Source: Actinomadura pelletieri DSM 43383 (GTDB lineage: Bacteria > Actinomycetota > Actinomycetes > Streptosporangiales > Streptosporangiaceae). Taken from it: 64,000 nucleotides of DNA. Both the position numbers and the translations under genes were made by a program. Shown one piece after another: positions 1 through 42,853 of the stretch. The notes below the pieces were generated by a model that saw nothing but the letters and a program-made list of their open reading frames with translations, did not search any database and was not told the origin of the DNA. Each line of letters starts with the position of its first letter. Within the stretch, counting starts at the first letter, position 1. The DNA is taken from NCBI RefSeq assembly GCF_003634705.1, contig NZ_RBWU01000008.1:186001-250000 (forward strand), written 5' to 3'.

Positions 1-15148
<15,148 letters not shown>

Positions 15149-15192
15149 TTGGCCGCTCTCTCCAGTGCTATGCAGAAAACAATTTCGGGCGG

Positions 15193-18100
15193 TCAGGAAC
15201 TGCCCAATTGCTGATCGATGATCGTGAAGATCTCATCCGCCGTGGCCGAATCGATGTCCACGTCGGTCGGTTCGCGTCTGAGCCCGCGAAGAACGGACGT
15301 GAGCCGGTCGGTGACCTCGGTGATGAACCCGCTTTCCTCGGGCAACTCCGAGATGGCCTTCTCCAGCGCGTCAAGTGCGTCCACCACGGGCGGCGGACCC
15401 GTCACCACGTCCGGCGCCATGAGGGGCAGCAGATGGTCGGCCAGAGCCGATGGGGTCGGATAGTCGAAAACGAGGCTGGACGACAGGCGAAGACCCGTCG
15501 ATGCGGCGAGCCGGTTCCGCAGTTTGATCGCCATGAGCGAGTCGAAACCCGAATCCTTGAACGGCCGGTCGGGTGGAATCTGGTCGGCCGCCGAGTAGCC
15601 CAGCACCGTCGCCGCGTCGCCTCGCACCGTCTCCAGCAGGAGTTCGGCCTGTGCGTCGGGCGTGAGGCCCGACAGCCGGTCCCGCAGCGCCGATCCCACC
15701 GAGGCCGCGTCGCCGGTCCCGGTGTTCTCGTCCTGAAGCGCGCGCCGTGCCTCGGGGATCTCCAGGAGGAGCGGGCTGACCCGGCCCGAGGTGAAGCCGA
15801 CCACGAACCGTTCCCAGTCGATGTCGGCGACGGCGACGAACGTCTCGTCGTGCTCGACCGCCTGGATCATCGCGGTCGTCGCGTCCTCCGGCGGCATCTC
15901 GAGGACGCCGCGGCGATGCATGTACTCGCCGATGTCCTCGACCGAGGACATCATGCCGTCGCCCTTCCAGGCGCCCCACGCGATCGACGTGGCGGTCGCG
16001 CCGCGGCTGCGTCGCTGCTCGGCGAGATGGTCCAGGAACGCGTTCCCGGCCGCGTAGGCGTCGTTGCCGCCGCTTCCCCACACGCCCGCGTTGGACGAGA
16101 ACAGCACGAACGCGTCCAGCTCCCGATCGCCCAGCAGTTCGTCCAGGACGGTCGCGCCGACGACCTTCCCGGCGATCACCTCGGCGAACTCGTCGAGTTC
16201 GGTGTCGGCGACGGCGCGGAACCGGCGCCCCACCCCGGCCGCGTGCACCACCGCCGTCAGCGGGCGGTCCGCGGGAACGCGGTCGAGCAGGTCCGCCACC
16301 GCCGCGCGGTCGGTCATGTCGCAGGCCGCGACGGTCACCCCGGCGCCCAGCGCGACCAGTTCCGCTTCCAGGTCGGCGGCCCCGGGCGCCGCCGGGCCGC
16401 GGCGGCTCGCCAGCACCAGATGCTCCGCGCCCTCGGCGGCGAGCCGTCTGGCGACCTGCGCGCCGACACCACCGGTGCCGCCGGTGATGAGCACCGTTCC
16501 CGTCGGACGCCACTCCTTGGCGGCGGACCCGGTCCGGAGCGGAGCACGCACCAGCCGCCGGACGAACCGGCCCCCGCGACGCACGGCGATCTGATCCTCG
16601 GCCCCGACACCGGTGAGCGCGGTCGCCACGTGCCGCACCGCCCCGTCGTCGACCGTGTCGGGAAGGTCGATCAGCCCACCCCAGCGCTTGGGATGTTCGA
16701 GGGCGATCACCCGTCCGAGCCCCCACATCTGGGCCTGGGCGGCCCGGGGCCGCGGATCGTCCCGGCCGGTCACCACCGCTCCACGGGTGGCGCACCACAA
16801 CGGGCCGTCGATGCCCGTGTCGATCACGGCCTGGGCGAGGGCGAGCGTCGCGGCGACGCCGGTGGGCACGGCCGGATACCGGACGTGCGGAGCGTCGTCG
16901 CAGGCGAGCAGGGAGAGGACTCCCGCGATCTCCGTACCGTCCGCCGACGCCGCACGGATGCGGTCGGCGAACCAGTCGCGGTCGACCTCGCCGGTCTCCA
17001 CGATCAGCATCTCGGCCTGGGCGCCATGCTCGACGAGCGCACGCATACAACCGCTCGACCAGGCGTCGAGAGCGTGGGCACGAGGCACCGCCACCAGCCA
17101 GGTTCCCCGCAACGAGGGAGGCGCCGCGTCACCCGCCGCCCGCCACGCCACCCGGTAGCGCCACTGGTCGATCGACGAGCCGGGAGTGACCTTCGCGGGC
17201 CCGTCGAGCCAGTAGGGGCGGTGTTGGAAGGGGTAGGTGGGGAGGTCGGCGGGTGGTGTGGTGGGGAGGATTTTGGTCCAGTTGACGCTCGTGCCGCGGG
17301 TGTGGGCGGTGGCGAGTGCGGTGGTGAGGGTGTGGGTTTCGGGTTGGTCTTGTTGGAGGAGGGGTGTGGTGTCAGGGGTCAGGGCTGTGAGTGTGGTGTC
17401 GGGTCCGAGTTCGAGGTGGGTGGTGACGCCTTGTTCGTGGAGGGTGGTGATGGTGTCGGCGTAGCGGACGGTGTGGCGGAGGTGGTCGGCCCAGTAGGCG
17501 GGTGAGCGCAGTTGCTCGTCCGTGGCGAGGCGTCCGGTGAGGTTGGACACCACGGGGATGGTCGGCGGGTGGTAGGTCAGTTCGGACGCGGTCTCCCGGA
17601 ACTCTTTGAGAACAGGGTCCATGTGTGGGGAGTGGAACGCGTGACTGACCTGTAGTTGCTTGGTCTTGCGGCCCTGGTCGCGCCAGTGGGCGGCGATGCG
17701 CTGGAGTTGGTCGTGGTCGCCGGAGAGCACAATCGAGCTGGGCGTGTTGATGGCGGCGATGGAGATCTGATCGGTCAGGGACTGCTGGATCTCCTGCTCG
17801 GTGGCCTGGATGGCGATCATGGTGCCGGTGGGGTCGGCCTGTTGCATGAGCCGTCCCCGCGCCGTGATCAGAGTGCAGGCGTCGGGAAGAGACAGGACAC
17901 CCGCGGCGTGAGCGGCGCTGATTTCACCGACGGAATGTCCGGCCAGATAGTCGGGGCGGACGTCCCAGTGCTCCAGGAGCCGGTAGAGCGCGATTTCGAG
18001 CGCGAACAGCGCCGGTTGGGCGTATTGCGTCTGGTGGAGGCGAGGGTCGTCGTCGGCGAACATGATGTCGCGCAACGGCTCGTCGAAGTGGGCGCAGACC

Positions 18101-19821
18101 TCGTCGAGAGCCTGAGCGAAGACGGGATAGGTGTCATAAAGGTCGCGGCCCATGCCGGCGCGTTGGGAGCCCTGCCCGGAGAACAGGAACGCGGTTTTGC
18201 CGCTCGCGGTGGCGGTGTTACGGACGAGTTCGTCGCCGATGAGGGCGGCCCGGTGCTCGAAGTGGCTGCGGCCGGTCGCCAAGGTGTAGGCGATTTCGGC
18301 CGGGTGCAGGTCGGGACGGGCGGTGACGTGGTCCCGGAGGCGCTGGATCTGTTCGTCGAGCGCGGCGGGAGTCTTCGCGGACAGCAACCAGGGCAGCGCG
18401 GCGGTCTCGGCGGGGAGTTGTCGCGGGCCGGATTCGGGCGCCTGTTCCAGGATGACGTGGGCGTTGGTGCCGCTGATCCCGAAGGAGGACACGGCGGCGC
18501 GGCGCGGCCGACCGGTTTCCGGCCACGGAGTGGGCTCCGTCAGCAGGGAAAGGTCGCCGGTCGCCCAGTCGACGTGCGGGGACGGCTCGTCGGCGTGCAG
18601 GGTCGGGGGCAGCAGCCCGTGGGTCATCGCCTCGACCATCTTGATGACGCCCGCGACCCCGGCGGCCGCCTGCGCGTGACCGATGTTCGACTTGATCGAT
18701 CCCAGCCACAGCGGCCGGTCGGCGGGCCGGTCCTGCCCGTAGGTGGCGAGCAGCGCCTGCGCCTCGATGGGGTCGCCGAGGCTGGTCCCCGTGCCGTGCG
18801 CCTCCACCGCGTCGACATCCGCGGCGCTCAGCCCGGCGTTGGCCAGCGCGGCGCGGATGACGCGCTGCTGCGACGGGCCGTTGGGGGCGGACAGTTGGCT
18901 GCTGGCGCCGTCCTGGTTGACCGCGGATCCGCGGATGACCGCCCGGATCGGGTGGCCGTTGCGTTGCGCGTCCGACAACCGCTCCAGTACCAGGACGCCG
19001 ACGCCTTCGCCGAGGACGGTGCCGTCCGCACCGGCCCCGAACGCCTTGCAGCGCCCGTCGGCCGCCAGGCCGCGCTGGCGGCTGAAATCGATGAAGGTGG
19101 AGGGGGTCGCCATCACGCTGACGCCACCGGCCAGCGCCATGTCGCATTCGTCGTTGCGGAGCGACTGGACGGCCAGATGCAGGGCGACCAGTGAGGACGA
19201 GCAGGCCGTGTCCACGGTCACGGCCGGGCCTTCGAGCCCGAAGGTGTACGAGATACGCCCGGACGCGACGCTGCCCGCGCTGCCCATGCCCAGATGGACT
19301 TCCAGCTCCTCCGGTGCCTCATGGACGAAGCGGGCCCCGTAGTCGCCGTACATGATGCCCGTGAAGACGCCGGTGCGGCTGCCGCGCAGCGCGGTGGGCG
19401 CGATCCCGGCCCGCTCGATGCTCTCCCAGCTGGTCTCCAGAAGGAGCCGCTGCTGGGGGTCGATGGCCAGGGCCTCACGCGGGCCGATCCCGAAGAACGC
19501 GGGGTCGAAATGGTCGGCGTCGTGGAGGAATCCACCGGAGCGGGCGTAGCTCTTTCCCGTCGCGTCCGGGTCCGGGTCGTAGAGCGCGTCGAGGTCCCAG
19601 CCGCGATCGCCGGGAAATTCGGAGATCGCGTCGCGGCCGTCCCGGACCAGGTCCCACAACCGGTCGGGGGTGGTGGCGCCGCCGGGGTAGCGGCACGCCA
19701 TCCCGACGACGGCGATCGGCTCGGGGCCGCCGTCCTCGACCTCGGCGAGACGCCGCCGGGCCTGATGCAGCTCGGCGGTCACCCGCTTGAGATAGTGCCG
19801 GAGCCTGTCCTCGTTGTTCAT
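15193..19821 (-). CDS. Modular type I polyketide synthase, one module (KS-AT-KR-ACP)
   Basis: 1542 residues from the ATG at 19821. This start was chosen because the docking helix MNNEDRLRHYLKRVTAE begins there; an in-frame extension upstream has no PKS character. Domains: docking 1-35; KS with Cys207; AT with GHSVGE Ser630 and HAFH from 727 (malonyl type); KR with TGGTG near 1113 and Tyr1256; ACP Ser1428; acidic C-terminal docking tail. There is no DH between AT and KR. The KR lacks LDD and has a Trp in GVWGSGG upstream of the Tyr, the A-type signature, so an L-configured hydroxyl should be kept. It is the first gene of the leftward operon; its C-terminal tail probably docks onto the N-terminal helix of the next PKS, 44 bp downstream. 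Its AT is almost identical to the malonyl ATs of that protein. Confidence 0.95.
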   Translation of the reverse strand: MNNEDRLRHYLKRVTAELHQARRRLAEVEDGGPEPIAVVGMACRYPGGATTPDRLWDLVRDGRDAISEFPGDRGWDLDALYDPDPDATGKSYARSGGFLHDADHFDPAFFGIGPREALAIDPQQRLLLETSWESIERAGIAPTALRGSRTGVFTGIMYGDYGARFVHEAPEELEVHLGMGSAGSVASGRISYTFGLEGPAVTVDTACSSSLVALHLAVQSLRNDECDMALAGGVSVMATPSTFIDFSRQRGLAADGRCKAFGAGADGTVLGEGVGVLVLERLSDAQRNGHPIRAVIRGSAVNQDGASSQLSAPNGPSQQRVIRAALANAGLSAADVDAVEAHGTGTSLGDPIEAQALLATYGQDRPADRPLWLGSIKSNIGHAQAAAGVAGVIKMVEAMTHGLLPPTLHADEPSPHVDWATGDLSLLTEPTPWPETGRPRRAAVSSFGISGTNAHVILEQAPESGPRQLPAETAALPWLLSAKTPAALDEQIQRLRDHVTARPDLHPAEIAYTLATGRSHFEHRAALIGDELVRNTATASGKTAFLFSGQGSQRAGMGRDLYDTYPVFAQALDEVCAHFDEPLRDIMFADDDPRLHQTQYAQPALFALEIALYRLLEHWDVRPDYLAGHSVGEISAAHAAGVLSLPDACTLITARGRLMQQADPTGTMIAIQATEQEIQQSLTDQISIAAINTPSSIVLSGDHDQLQRIAAHWRDQGRKTKQLQVSHAFHSPHMDPVLKEFRETASELTYHPPTIPVVSNLTGRLATDEQLRSPAYWADHLRHTVRYADTITTLHEQGVTTHLELGPDTTLTALTPDTTPLLQQDQPETHTLTTALATAHTRGTSVNWTKILPTTPPADLPTYPFQHRPYWLDGPAKVTPGSSIDQWRYRVAWRAAGDAAPPSLRGTWLVAVPRAHALDAWSSGCMRALVEHGAQAEMLIVETGEVDRDWFADRIRAASADGTEIAGVLSLLACDDAPHVRYPAVPTGVAATLALAQAVIDTGIDGPLWCATRGAVVTGRDDPRPRAAQAQMWGLGRVIALEHPKRWGGLIDLPDTVDDGAVRHVATALTGVGAEDQIAVRRGGRFVRRLVRAPLRTGSAAKEWRPTGTVLITGGTGGVGAQVARRLAAEGAEHLVLASRRGPAAPGAADLEAELVALGAGVTVAACDMTDRAAVADLLDRVPADRPLTAVVHAAGVGRRFRAVADTELDEFAEVIAGKVVGATVLDELLGDRELDAFVLFSSNAGVWGSGGNDAYAAGNAFLDHLAEQRRSRGATATSIAWGAWKGDGMMSSVEDIGEYMHRRGVLEMPPEDATTAMIQAVEHDETFVAVADIDWERFVVGFTSGRVSPLLLEIPEARRALQDENTGTGDAASVGSALRDRLSGLTPDAQAELLLETVRGDAATVLGYSAADQIPPDRPFKDSGFDSLMAIKLRNRLAASTGLRLSSSLVFDYPTPSALADHLLPLMAPDVVTGPPPVVDALDALEKAISELPEESGFITEVTDRLTSVLRGLRREPTDVDIDSATADEIFTIIDQQLGSS

Positions 19822-20158
19822 ATCGGTGCTGACCCTCTGCCTTCGGCGCGCTGGCTGGCAGGTGGTCCCGTCGCCGCCGTCGGCCCGGTCGCGGACCGCG
19901 GGCGACGCCGGTTCTCCCTGCACTCGGACACCTGCAGGAGAGATTGGCCGCCGCGGCTAACGACGGACTTGCTTCACTCTAAAGTTCTCGCGCATTTGAG
20001 ATCTGTGTCATATCGCCGAGTCCCGGCACCGGAATTCTTTGTCATTAATGCTCGGAATTTCGCGGCTTCTGGCTTTAGTGCGAAGCAAGTTCGTCGTTAG
20101 CCGCGGCGCGGAGGCTGACGCCTGGGTACGTCCCTGATATTTCAGGCTACGGAAGGCC
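19822..20158. promoter_or_regulatory. Divergent promoter region between the two modular PKS operons
   Basis: 337 bp without a gene, between the leftward PKS start (19821) and the rightward one (20159 or 20171). It is visibly less GC-rich than its surroundings in the central part (about 19980-20070). It contains a long imperfect inverted repeat with arms 19950-19984 and 20073-20107. Each arm contains a CTTTAG hexamer, pointing toward the gene it precedes (19979-19984 on minus, 20073-20078 on plus). A GGAAGG ribosome site lies at 20151-20156. No small ORF with coding character was seen. The core promoter hexamers cannot be assigned with confidence. Confidence 0.75.
19950..20107. repeat. 35-bp inverted repeat flanking an 88-bp centre
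   Basis: The left arm 19950-19984 starts GCCGCGGCTAACGACGGACT. The reverse complement of the right arm 20073-20107 starts GCCGCGGCTAACGACGAACT. By eye the arms match at 32 of 35 positions. Because the arms are inverted, the same sequence reads outward toward each PKS operon. This looks like a duplicated regulatory element serving both divergent promoters rather than a terminator, since the 88-bp spacing is long and it lies between divergent genes. Confidence 0.85.
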
Positions 20159-33382
<13,224 letters not shown>

Positions 33383-33400
33383 TCGAGGAGGTTGGGGAAG

Positions 33401-38904
<5,504 letters not shown>

Positions 38905-38908
<4 letters not shown>

Positions 38909-39975
38909 TGAAGGCGCTCGTCCTGGCGGGAGGCACCGGTTCGCGGTTGCGTCCGTTCAGCTACAGCATGCCGAAACAGCTCGTCCCGGTCGCGAACAGG
39001 CCGGTGCTGTTCCATGCCCTCGACGCGCTCCGCGCCATCGGGGTCACCGAGACGGGGATCATCATCGGCGACTCGGGTGACGCCATCCGCGCCGCCGTCG
39101 GCGACGGCGGGCTCTTCGACATGAAGGTCACCTTTCTGCCGCAGAACGAGCCGCGCGGGCTGGCGCACTGCGTCATGATCGCCCGTGAGTTCCTGGGCGA
39201 CGACGACTTCGTCATGTTCCTCGGCGACAACGTCTTCTCCGCCGGGCTGGCCGCGCCGCTGGACGACTTCCGGACGCACCGCCCCGACGCCCAACTCGTG
39301 GTGTCGAAGGTCGCCGACCCCACCGCCTACGGCGTGGTCGACATGGACGCCGACGGGCGGGTGCTCGCGCTGGAGGAGAAGCCCGCCGTCCCGTCCAGCG
39401 ACCTGGCGGTGACCGGCGCCTACTTCTTCACCTCGCGGATCCACGAGGCGGTGCGGGCCATCACGCCGAGCCGCCGCGGCGAGCTGGAGATCACCGACGC
39501 GATCCAGTGGTTGGTCGCGGCAGGACGGAATGTACGCGCCCGCGCGGTCGCCGGCTACTGGAAGGACACCGGAACCCCCGCGGACCTGCTGGAGTGCAAC
39601 GAGGTACTGCTGGAGAACATCACGCCCGGCGTGCACGGGACGGTCGACGACACCACCCGGATCTACGGCCCGGTACTGATCGAGGAGGGGGCACGGGTGA
39701 CGGGTTCGGTCCTCGCCGGTCCCCTGATCATCGGTGCGGGCGCCACCGTCGAGGGCAGCAGGGTGGGACCGTTCGCCTCGATCGGCGCCGGGTGCCGGCT
39801 CCGCGACGCCAGCGTCCTGTACTCGATCCTCCTGGAGGACGCGTCCGTCGACGGGCTGCACACCGTGCACGGCTCCATCATCGGCAAGGGCGGGAAGGCC
39901 AGCCGGGGGCGGCGCGTCGCGACCGCCCACCGGCTGATGATCGGCGACCACGGCCAGATCGAGGTCCCCACCTGA
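38905..39975 (+). CDS. Glucose-1-phosphate thymidylyltransferase
   Basis: 356 residues. The ATG at 38905 overlaps the PKS stop as ATGA; the second ATG at 38908 is better spaced from GAGAGGA (38896-38902), giving 355 residues. The N-terminal nucleotidyltransferase domain shows LAGGTGSRLRPFSYSMPKQ and the FLGDNVF metal and substrate region. The C-terminal part (about 240-355) is rich in hexapeptide-like turns (GPVLIEEGARVTGSVLAGP), the long StrD-type architecture of antibiotic clusters rather than the short RmlA form. It would make dTDP-glucose from glucose 1-phosphate, the first committed step to the deoxysugar. It is the last gene of the rightward PKS operon and translationally coupled to it. 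Only 7 bp separate its stop from the convergent dehydrogenase gene. Confidence 0.9.
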
Positions 39976-39982
39976 GCGTGGG

Positions 39983-41737
39983 TCACCGCGGTTCGTGGGC
40001 GCGGAATCCCCGTCCGGCCTTGCGGCCCGTGTATCCGGCCAGCACCAGTTCCTCCAGGAGCCGGGCCGGGGTGAGCGCGGGCTCCCGGTGCGCCGCGTGC
40101 AGCTCGCGCTGGATGGCGAGGGAGACGTCCAGCCCGACCACGTCCAGGAGTTGCAGCGGGCCCATCGGAAGACCGAGGCCCTGCGTCATGACCGCGTCGA
40201 TGTCGTCGGCGGTGGCATGACCGTCCTGGAGCATCGTGACCGCGTGGTTGAGGTAGGGGAACAGCAGCGCGTTGGCGATGAACCCGGTGCGGTCCGCGCA
40301 GTCGACCGGGCGCTTGCCCAGCGCGGCGCACAGCGCGCGGGCCGTCGCGAGCGCTTGTTCCCCGGTCAGCGCGGTGCGGACGAGTTCCACCAGCTTCATC
40401 GCCGGCGCCGGGTTGAAGAAGTGCATTCCGACCACGTCGTGCGGGCGGCTCGTGGCCGTGGCGCATTCGATGACCGGCAGGCTGGACGTCGTCGTCGCGA
40501 GGACCGTCCCCGGTCGGCACACCTCGTCCAGCGACCGGAACGTCTCACGCTTGACCTTCAGGTCCTCCACGACCGCCTCGATCACCAGATCGCGGTCGGT
40601 GAGCGCGTCGAACCGGGAGGCGCCGGACAGTCGTGCCATCGTCGCCGCCACGTCCTCCGCCGACACCTTGCCTCGGCGCACCCGCCGTTCGAGCGAGCGC
40701 TCCACCGCCGCCAGGGCCTCCTTCGCCCGGACGTCGGTGCGCGCGACCAGCACGGTCGGCAGCCCCGCGCGGGCGCAGACCTCGGCGATCCCGGCCGCCA
40801 TGGTCCCGGAGCCGACCACCCCGACGCGCCGGACGGGCCGCGCCGCCCCCTCCTCGCCGGCGGGTTCCGTCGCCGCGGTCCCCGTATCGCCGCCCGCCCC
40901 TTCACCCGCTTCGCCATAGTCGTAGAAGCCGCGGCCGGACTTGCGTCCCAGCAGGCCCGCCGCCGCCATGTGCGCGAGCACCGGCGACGGCGCGTACCGC
41001 CGGTCCCCGGTGCGTTCGTACAGGATCCGCAGCGTGTCGTGCGCCACGTCAAGGCCCATCCGGTCGAGCTGCGCCAGCGGACCGAGCGGCAGACCGCAGC
41101 CGAGCATCATCGCCGCGTCGATGTCGTCGCGGGTGCCGTGGCGCCGCTCGAACATCGTGGCGGCCCCGTTGAGATAGCCCATCGTCAGCGCGCCGCCGAT
41201 GAACCCCGCCCGGTCGCCGACCCGCACCGGGGTCCTGCCGAGCGCCCGCGCCAAGGCCAGCGTGCCGTCCTGGGCGTCCGCGTCGGTCACCGGGGTCGTG
41301 ACGACCTCCGCCACGGTCCCCGACGCCGGATCGGCCAGGTGCAGGCCGGTGGTGCGGGCCATCCGTCCCGACCCGGCGGCGATCTCGGCGACCGGCAGCG
41401 CCGTCGTGGTGGTGACGAACACCGTCGCGGGCGGGCACACGGTGTTCGCCGCGCGCAGGACCTCGATCTTGAGGGCGGCGCTCTCCGGCACCGCCTCGAT
41501 CACCAGCTCCGCGTCGGCGATCCGGCCCGTCGCGGTGGTGAACGCGATGTCGCCGCCGTCCGGCCCGGTGAGTTCTTCCACCCGGGCGCGTCCGCGCGCC
41601 AGCGCCGTGTCGTCCGCTTCCACGGCAACGACACGACGACCGGCGCGGGCCAGTGCCGCGGCGATCGCCGAACCGGTGGTGCCGAGCCCGAGGACCGCGA
41701 CCGTCGCGTCCGGCCCCGTCATCTCCACATCGGTCAT
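39983..41737 (-). CDS. 3-hydroxyacyl-CoA dehydrogenase (3-hydroxybutyryl-CoA type), duplicated
   Basis: 584 residues, two head-to-tail copies of the 3-hydroxyacyl-CoA dehydrogenase fold. Copy 1 (about 10-285) begins VAVLGLGTTGSAIAAAL. Copy 2 (about 300-584) begins VGVVGSGTMAAGIAEVC. Both keep a GxGxxG NAD-binding loop. Copy 2 has the canonical GMHFFNPAPAMKLVE active-site segment; copy 1 reads GLHLADPASGTVAEVV there and may be catalytically impaired. Expected reaction: NAD(P)H-dependent reduction of acetoacetyl-CoA to 3-hydroxybutyryl-CoA, a step toward crotonyl-CoA. The start overlaps the KAS III stop by 4 bp, and crotonyl-CoA carboxylase/reductase lies just upstream, supporting a role in ethylmalonyl-CoA supply. 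No crotonase gene is visible in the window, so the dehydration step must be encoded elsewhere. Confidence 0.88.
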   Translation of the reverse strand: MTDVEMTGPDATVAVLGLGTTGSAIAAALARAGRRVVAVEADDTALARGRARVEELTGPDGGDIAFTTATGRIADAELVIEAVPESAALKIEVLRAANTVCPPATVFVTTTTALPVAEIAAGSGRMARTTGLHLADPASGTVAEVVTTPVTDADAQDGTLALARALGRTPVRVGDRAGFIGGALTMGYLNGAATMFERRHGTRDDIDAAMMLGCGLPLGPLAQLDRMGLDVAHDTLRILYERTGDRRYAPSPVLAHMAAAGLLGRKSGRGFYDYGEAGEGAGGDTGTAATEPAGEEGAARPVRRVGVVGSGTMAAGIAEVCARAGLPTVLVARTDVRAKEALAAVERSLERRVRRGKVSAEDVAATMARLSGASRFDALTDRDLVIEAVVEDLKVKRETFRSLDEVCRPGTVLATTTSSLPVIECATATSRPHDVVGMHFFNPAPAMKLVELVRTALTGEQALATARALCAALGKRPVDCADRTGFIANALLFPYLNHAVTMLQDGHATADDIDAVMTQGLGLPMGPLQLLDVVGLDVSLAIQRELHAAHREPALTPARLLEELVLAGYTGRKAGRGFRAHEPR

Positions 41738-42828
41738 GTCCCCTGGTTCCTTTCGCCGTTGGTCTCCACGAGTCCGCCCCAGCGGACCAGCGCTCCGCCC
41801 ATCGACATGCCGCCCCCGAATCCGGCCAGCAGCAGAAGGTCGCCGTCGTCGAAGACGCCCCTGCGGACGGCGTCGTCGAGGGCGAGGGGGATGGAGGCCG
41901 CGCTGGTGTTGCCGTGCTCGGCGACCGTGAGATGCGTCCGCGCCCGGGGCAGTCCGAGCAGCGGGAACACCTCGTCCAGCATCACCCCGTTGGCCTGGTG
42001 CGGAACGAAGTGGTCGACGAGCGCCGGGTCGACGCCGTGCCCGGTGAGGAGACGCCGGACGGTACGGGGCAGCTCCGCCGTGACGAACTCGCGGACGCCG
42101 CGGCCCTCCATCGCGAAATGGTGCAACCCGTCGGCCAGGGTCTTCTCCGATGCGGGCAGCCTGCTTCCCCCGGCCGGGACCCGGATGAGGTCGTGCCGCT
42201 CACCGCGAGTCGACAGCTCGGCGCCGGTCAGCCCGTAACCGGGCCGCACCGGGCCGAGGACGACCGCGCCCGCGCCGTCCCCGAACAGCACCGCCGTGCG
42301 GCGCTCGCTCCGGTCGATGATGCGCGAATAGAGGTCGGCGCCGATGACCAGCGCGTGGTCGGCCCCCTCGGCAGGCCGGCCCGCGGACCCGCCCGACAGC
42401 AGCCGGGCCGCGGTCACCAGCGCGAACACGAACCCGGCGCACACCGCGTTGACGTCGAAGGCGGCGGCCCGCTCCGCCCCGATCCGGGCCTGCACCAGAC
42501 CGGCGGTCGGCGGCTGCGGGTGGTCCGGGGTCGAGGTCGCCAGCACGATCCACCCCAGCCGGTCCGGGGTGATCCCGGCGTCGGCGAGCGCGGCCGTCGC
42601 CGCCTCCGCCGCCATGTCCGAGGTGGCCTCGTCGGGGGCGGCGTACCGGCGGGCGTGGATGCCGGTCTTGCGGACGATCCACTCCTCGGTGACGCCCGCC
42701 CGCTCGGCCACCACGCCGTTCGGCACCACCTCGGCCGGCAGATACCCGCCGACGCCCACCACGCCGACACCGGGCACTCCACCACCGGGCACTCCACCAC
42801 CGGACGACCCGGCCCACGGTTCGCTCAC
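41734..42828 (-). CDS. Beta-ketoacyl synthase III (FabH-type condensing enzyme)
   Basis: 364 residues from GTG 42828, with GGAAGGAG upstream. It has the complete FabH triad: Cys130 (DVNAVCAGF), His277 (VPHQAN) and Asn307 (EHGNTSAAS). It is therefore a real condensing enzyme, unlike the two acyltransferase-type paralogues further right. Likely reaction: acetyl-CoA plus malonyl thioester to acetoacetyl thioester, providing C4 units for butyryl, crotonyl and ethylmalonyl-CoA. It sits between the crotonyl-CoA reductase (25 bp upstream) and the dehydrogenase (4-bp overlap), which supports this. The first 20 or so residues are a Gly/Pro/Val run generated by a 15-bp tandem repeat, so a start nearer VGVVGVGGYLP cannot be excluded. 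Confidence 0.87.
   Translation of the reverse strand: MSEPWAGSSGGGVPGGGVPGVGVVGVGGYLPAEVVPNGVVAERAGVTEEWIVRKTGIHARRYAAPDEATSDMAAEAATAALADAGITPDRLGWIVLATSTPDHPQPPTAGLVQARIGAERAAAFDVNAVCAGFVFALVTAARLLSGGSAGRPAEGADHALVIGADLYSRIIDRSERRTAVLFGDGAGAVVLGPVRPGYGLTGAELSTRGERHDLIRVPAGGSRLPASEKTLADGLHHFAMEGRGVREFVTAELPRTVRRLLTGHGVDPALVDHFVPHQANGVMLDEVFPLLGLPRARTHLTVAEHGNTSAASIPLALDDAVRRGVFDDGDLLLLAGFGGGMSMGGALVRWGGLVETNGERNQGT
42771..42800 (-). repeat. 15-bp tandem duplication near the start of the FabH-type gene
   Basis: The 15-mer CGGGCACTCCACCAC occurs twice in immediate succession (42771-42785 and 42786-42800). On the coding strand it encodes the repeated GGGVP in the N-terminus. It keeps the frame. 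Confidence 0.9.
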
Positions 42829-42853
42829 GGCAGGATCCCGCTCCTTCCCCGGG

